NCBI GenBank assembly: GCA_022494885.1
Contig: JAGVSM010003557.1
Span: 124,001 to 188,000, forward strand
From: Micrasema longulum
Lineage: Eukaryota; Arthropoda; Insecta; Trichoptera; Brachycentridae
DNA length: 64,000 nucleotides
Direction of reading: 5' to 3'
In this document: in pieces, positions 63,866-64,000 of the stretch
How positions within the stretch are numbered: the first letter of the stretch is position 1
Layout of the letters: the number at the start of each line of letters is the position of its first letter
Translations under genes and position numbers: made by a program
Notes under the pieces: generated by a model
Databases searched by the model: none
What the model saw: the letters and a program-made list of their open reading frames with translations, nothing else
What the model was told of the DNA's origin: nothing

Positions 63866-64000
63866 GAAGAATTCGCAGTGAAGTGCATATAACGTACTTC
63901 TGGATTACTTTCTTTCAGCATAAAGATGCTAAGACTGCCAGATTACAAGAGTTCTTTCGGGCAGCTTTTTTAGTTTGGCAACGAGCGAATTTTCCATGTA
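63866..64000 (+). repeat. Dispersed repeat family R, 5' half, running off the window
   Basis: AATTCGCAGTGAAGTGCATA, CTTCTGGATTACTTTCTTTC and TTTCGGGCAGCTTTTTTAGT match 7300-7470 and 13530-13690. Confidence 0.65.

Noticed and set aside
1..64000. CRISPR array, operon, phage or bacterial insertion sequence
   Set aside because: Introns, SINEs, LINEs and eukaryotic tRNA genes throughout; tandem repeats here lack spacer structure.

Overview
The window reads as nuclear DNA of an insect, most likely a butterfly or moth. It holds two large spliced genes with GT-AG introns and AT-rich non-coding DNA packed with LINE, SINE, mariner and foldback debris. The lepidopteran assignment is an inference from the gene families and repeat style; no single feature proves it. 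Most open frames in the window are chance frames or transposon relics, so the two genes had to be assembled exon by exon from domain continuity, splice signals and phase.

Left third (594-22260, + strand): the 3' part of an ADAMTS-like extracellular matrix gene. Nine exons encode the end of the ADAMTS spacer domain, a basic linker, five thrombospondin type 1 (TSP1) repeats and a terminal six-cysteine PLAC module, 707 residues in this window. Its 5' exons lie beyond the left edge. There is no metalloprotease or Kunitz domain in view. The layout fits the ADAMTSL4/ADAMTSL6 (THSD4) group and Drosophila Lonely heart. A tandem array of seven-residue repeats sits between TSP1 units 2 and 3. Two introns each carry a head-to-head pair of tRNA-Pro(TGG) genes.

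Right two thirds (29567-62545, - strand): a complete gene of 11 coding exons for a 646-residue NRF-6 type (nose resistant to fluoxetine) membrane acyltransferase. It has a signal peptide or anchor, a short NRF domain and a multi-span acyltransferase 3 domain. Its exons total under 2 kb spread over 33 kb. The two genes converge, with about 7.3 kb between their stop codons. I see no functional link between them.

Mobile DNA: non-LTR retrotransposon fragments occur on both strands (several clades, with RT, RNase H and zinc-knuckle tails). There is a roughly 1.26 kb mariner-like element with TA target sites and a LINE nested inside it, a second mariner relic, and at least three tRNA-like SINE families. 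Palindromic or foldback elements are unusually dense. The largest has arms of about 410 bp (35144-36220), and one unnamed family (called family A here) occurs about ten times. Several dispersed repeats share a small motif resembling a hammerhead ribozyme core. No CRISPR, operon or prokaryotic feature is present.
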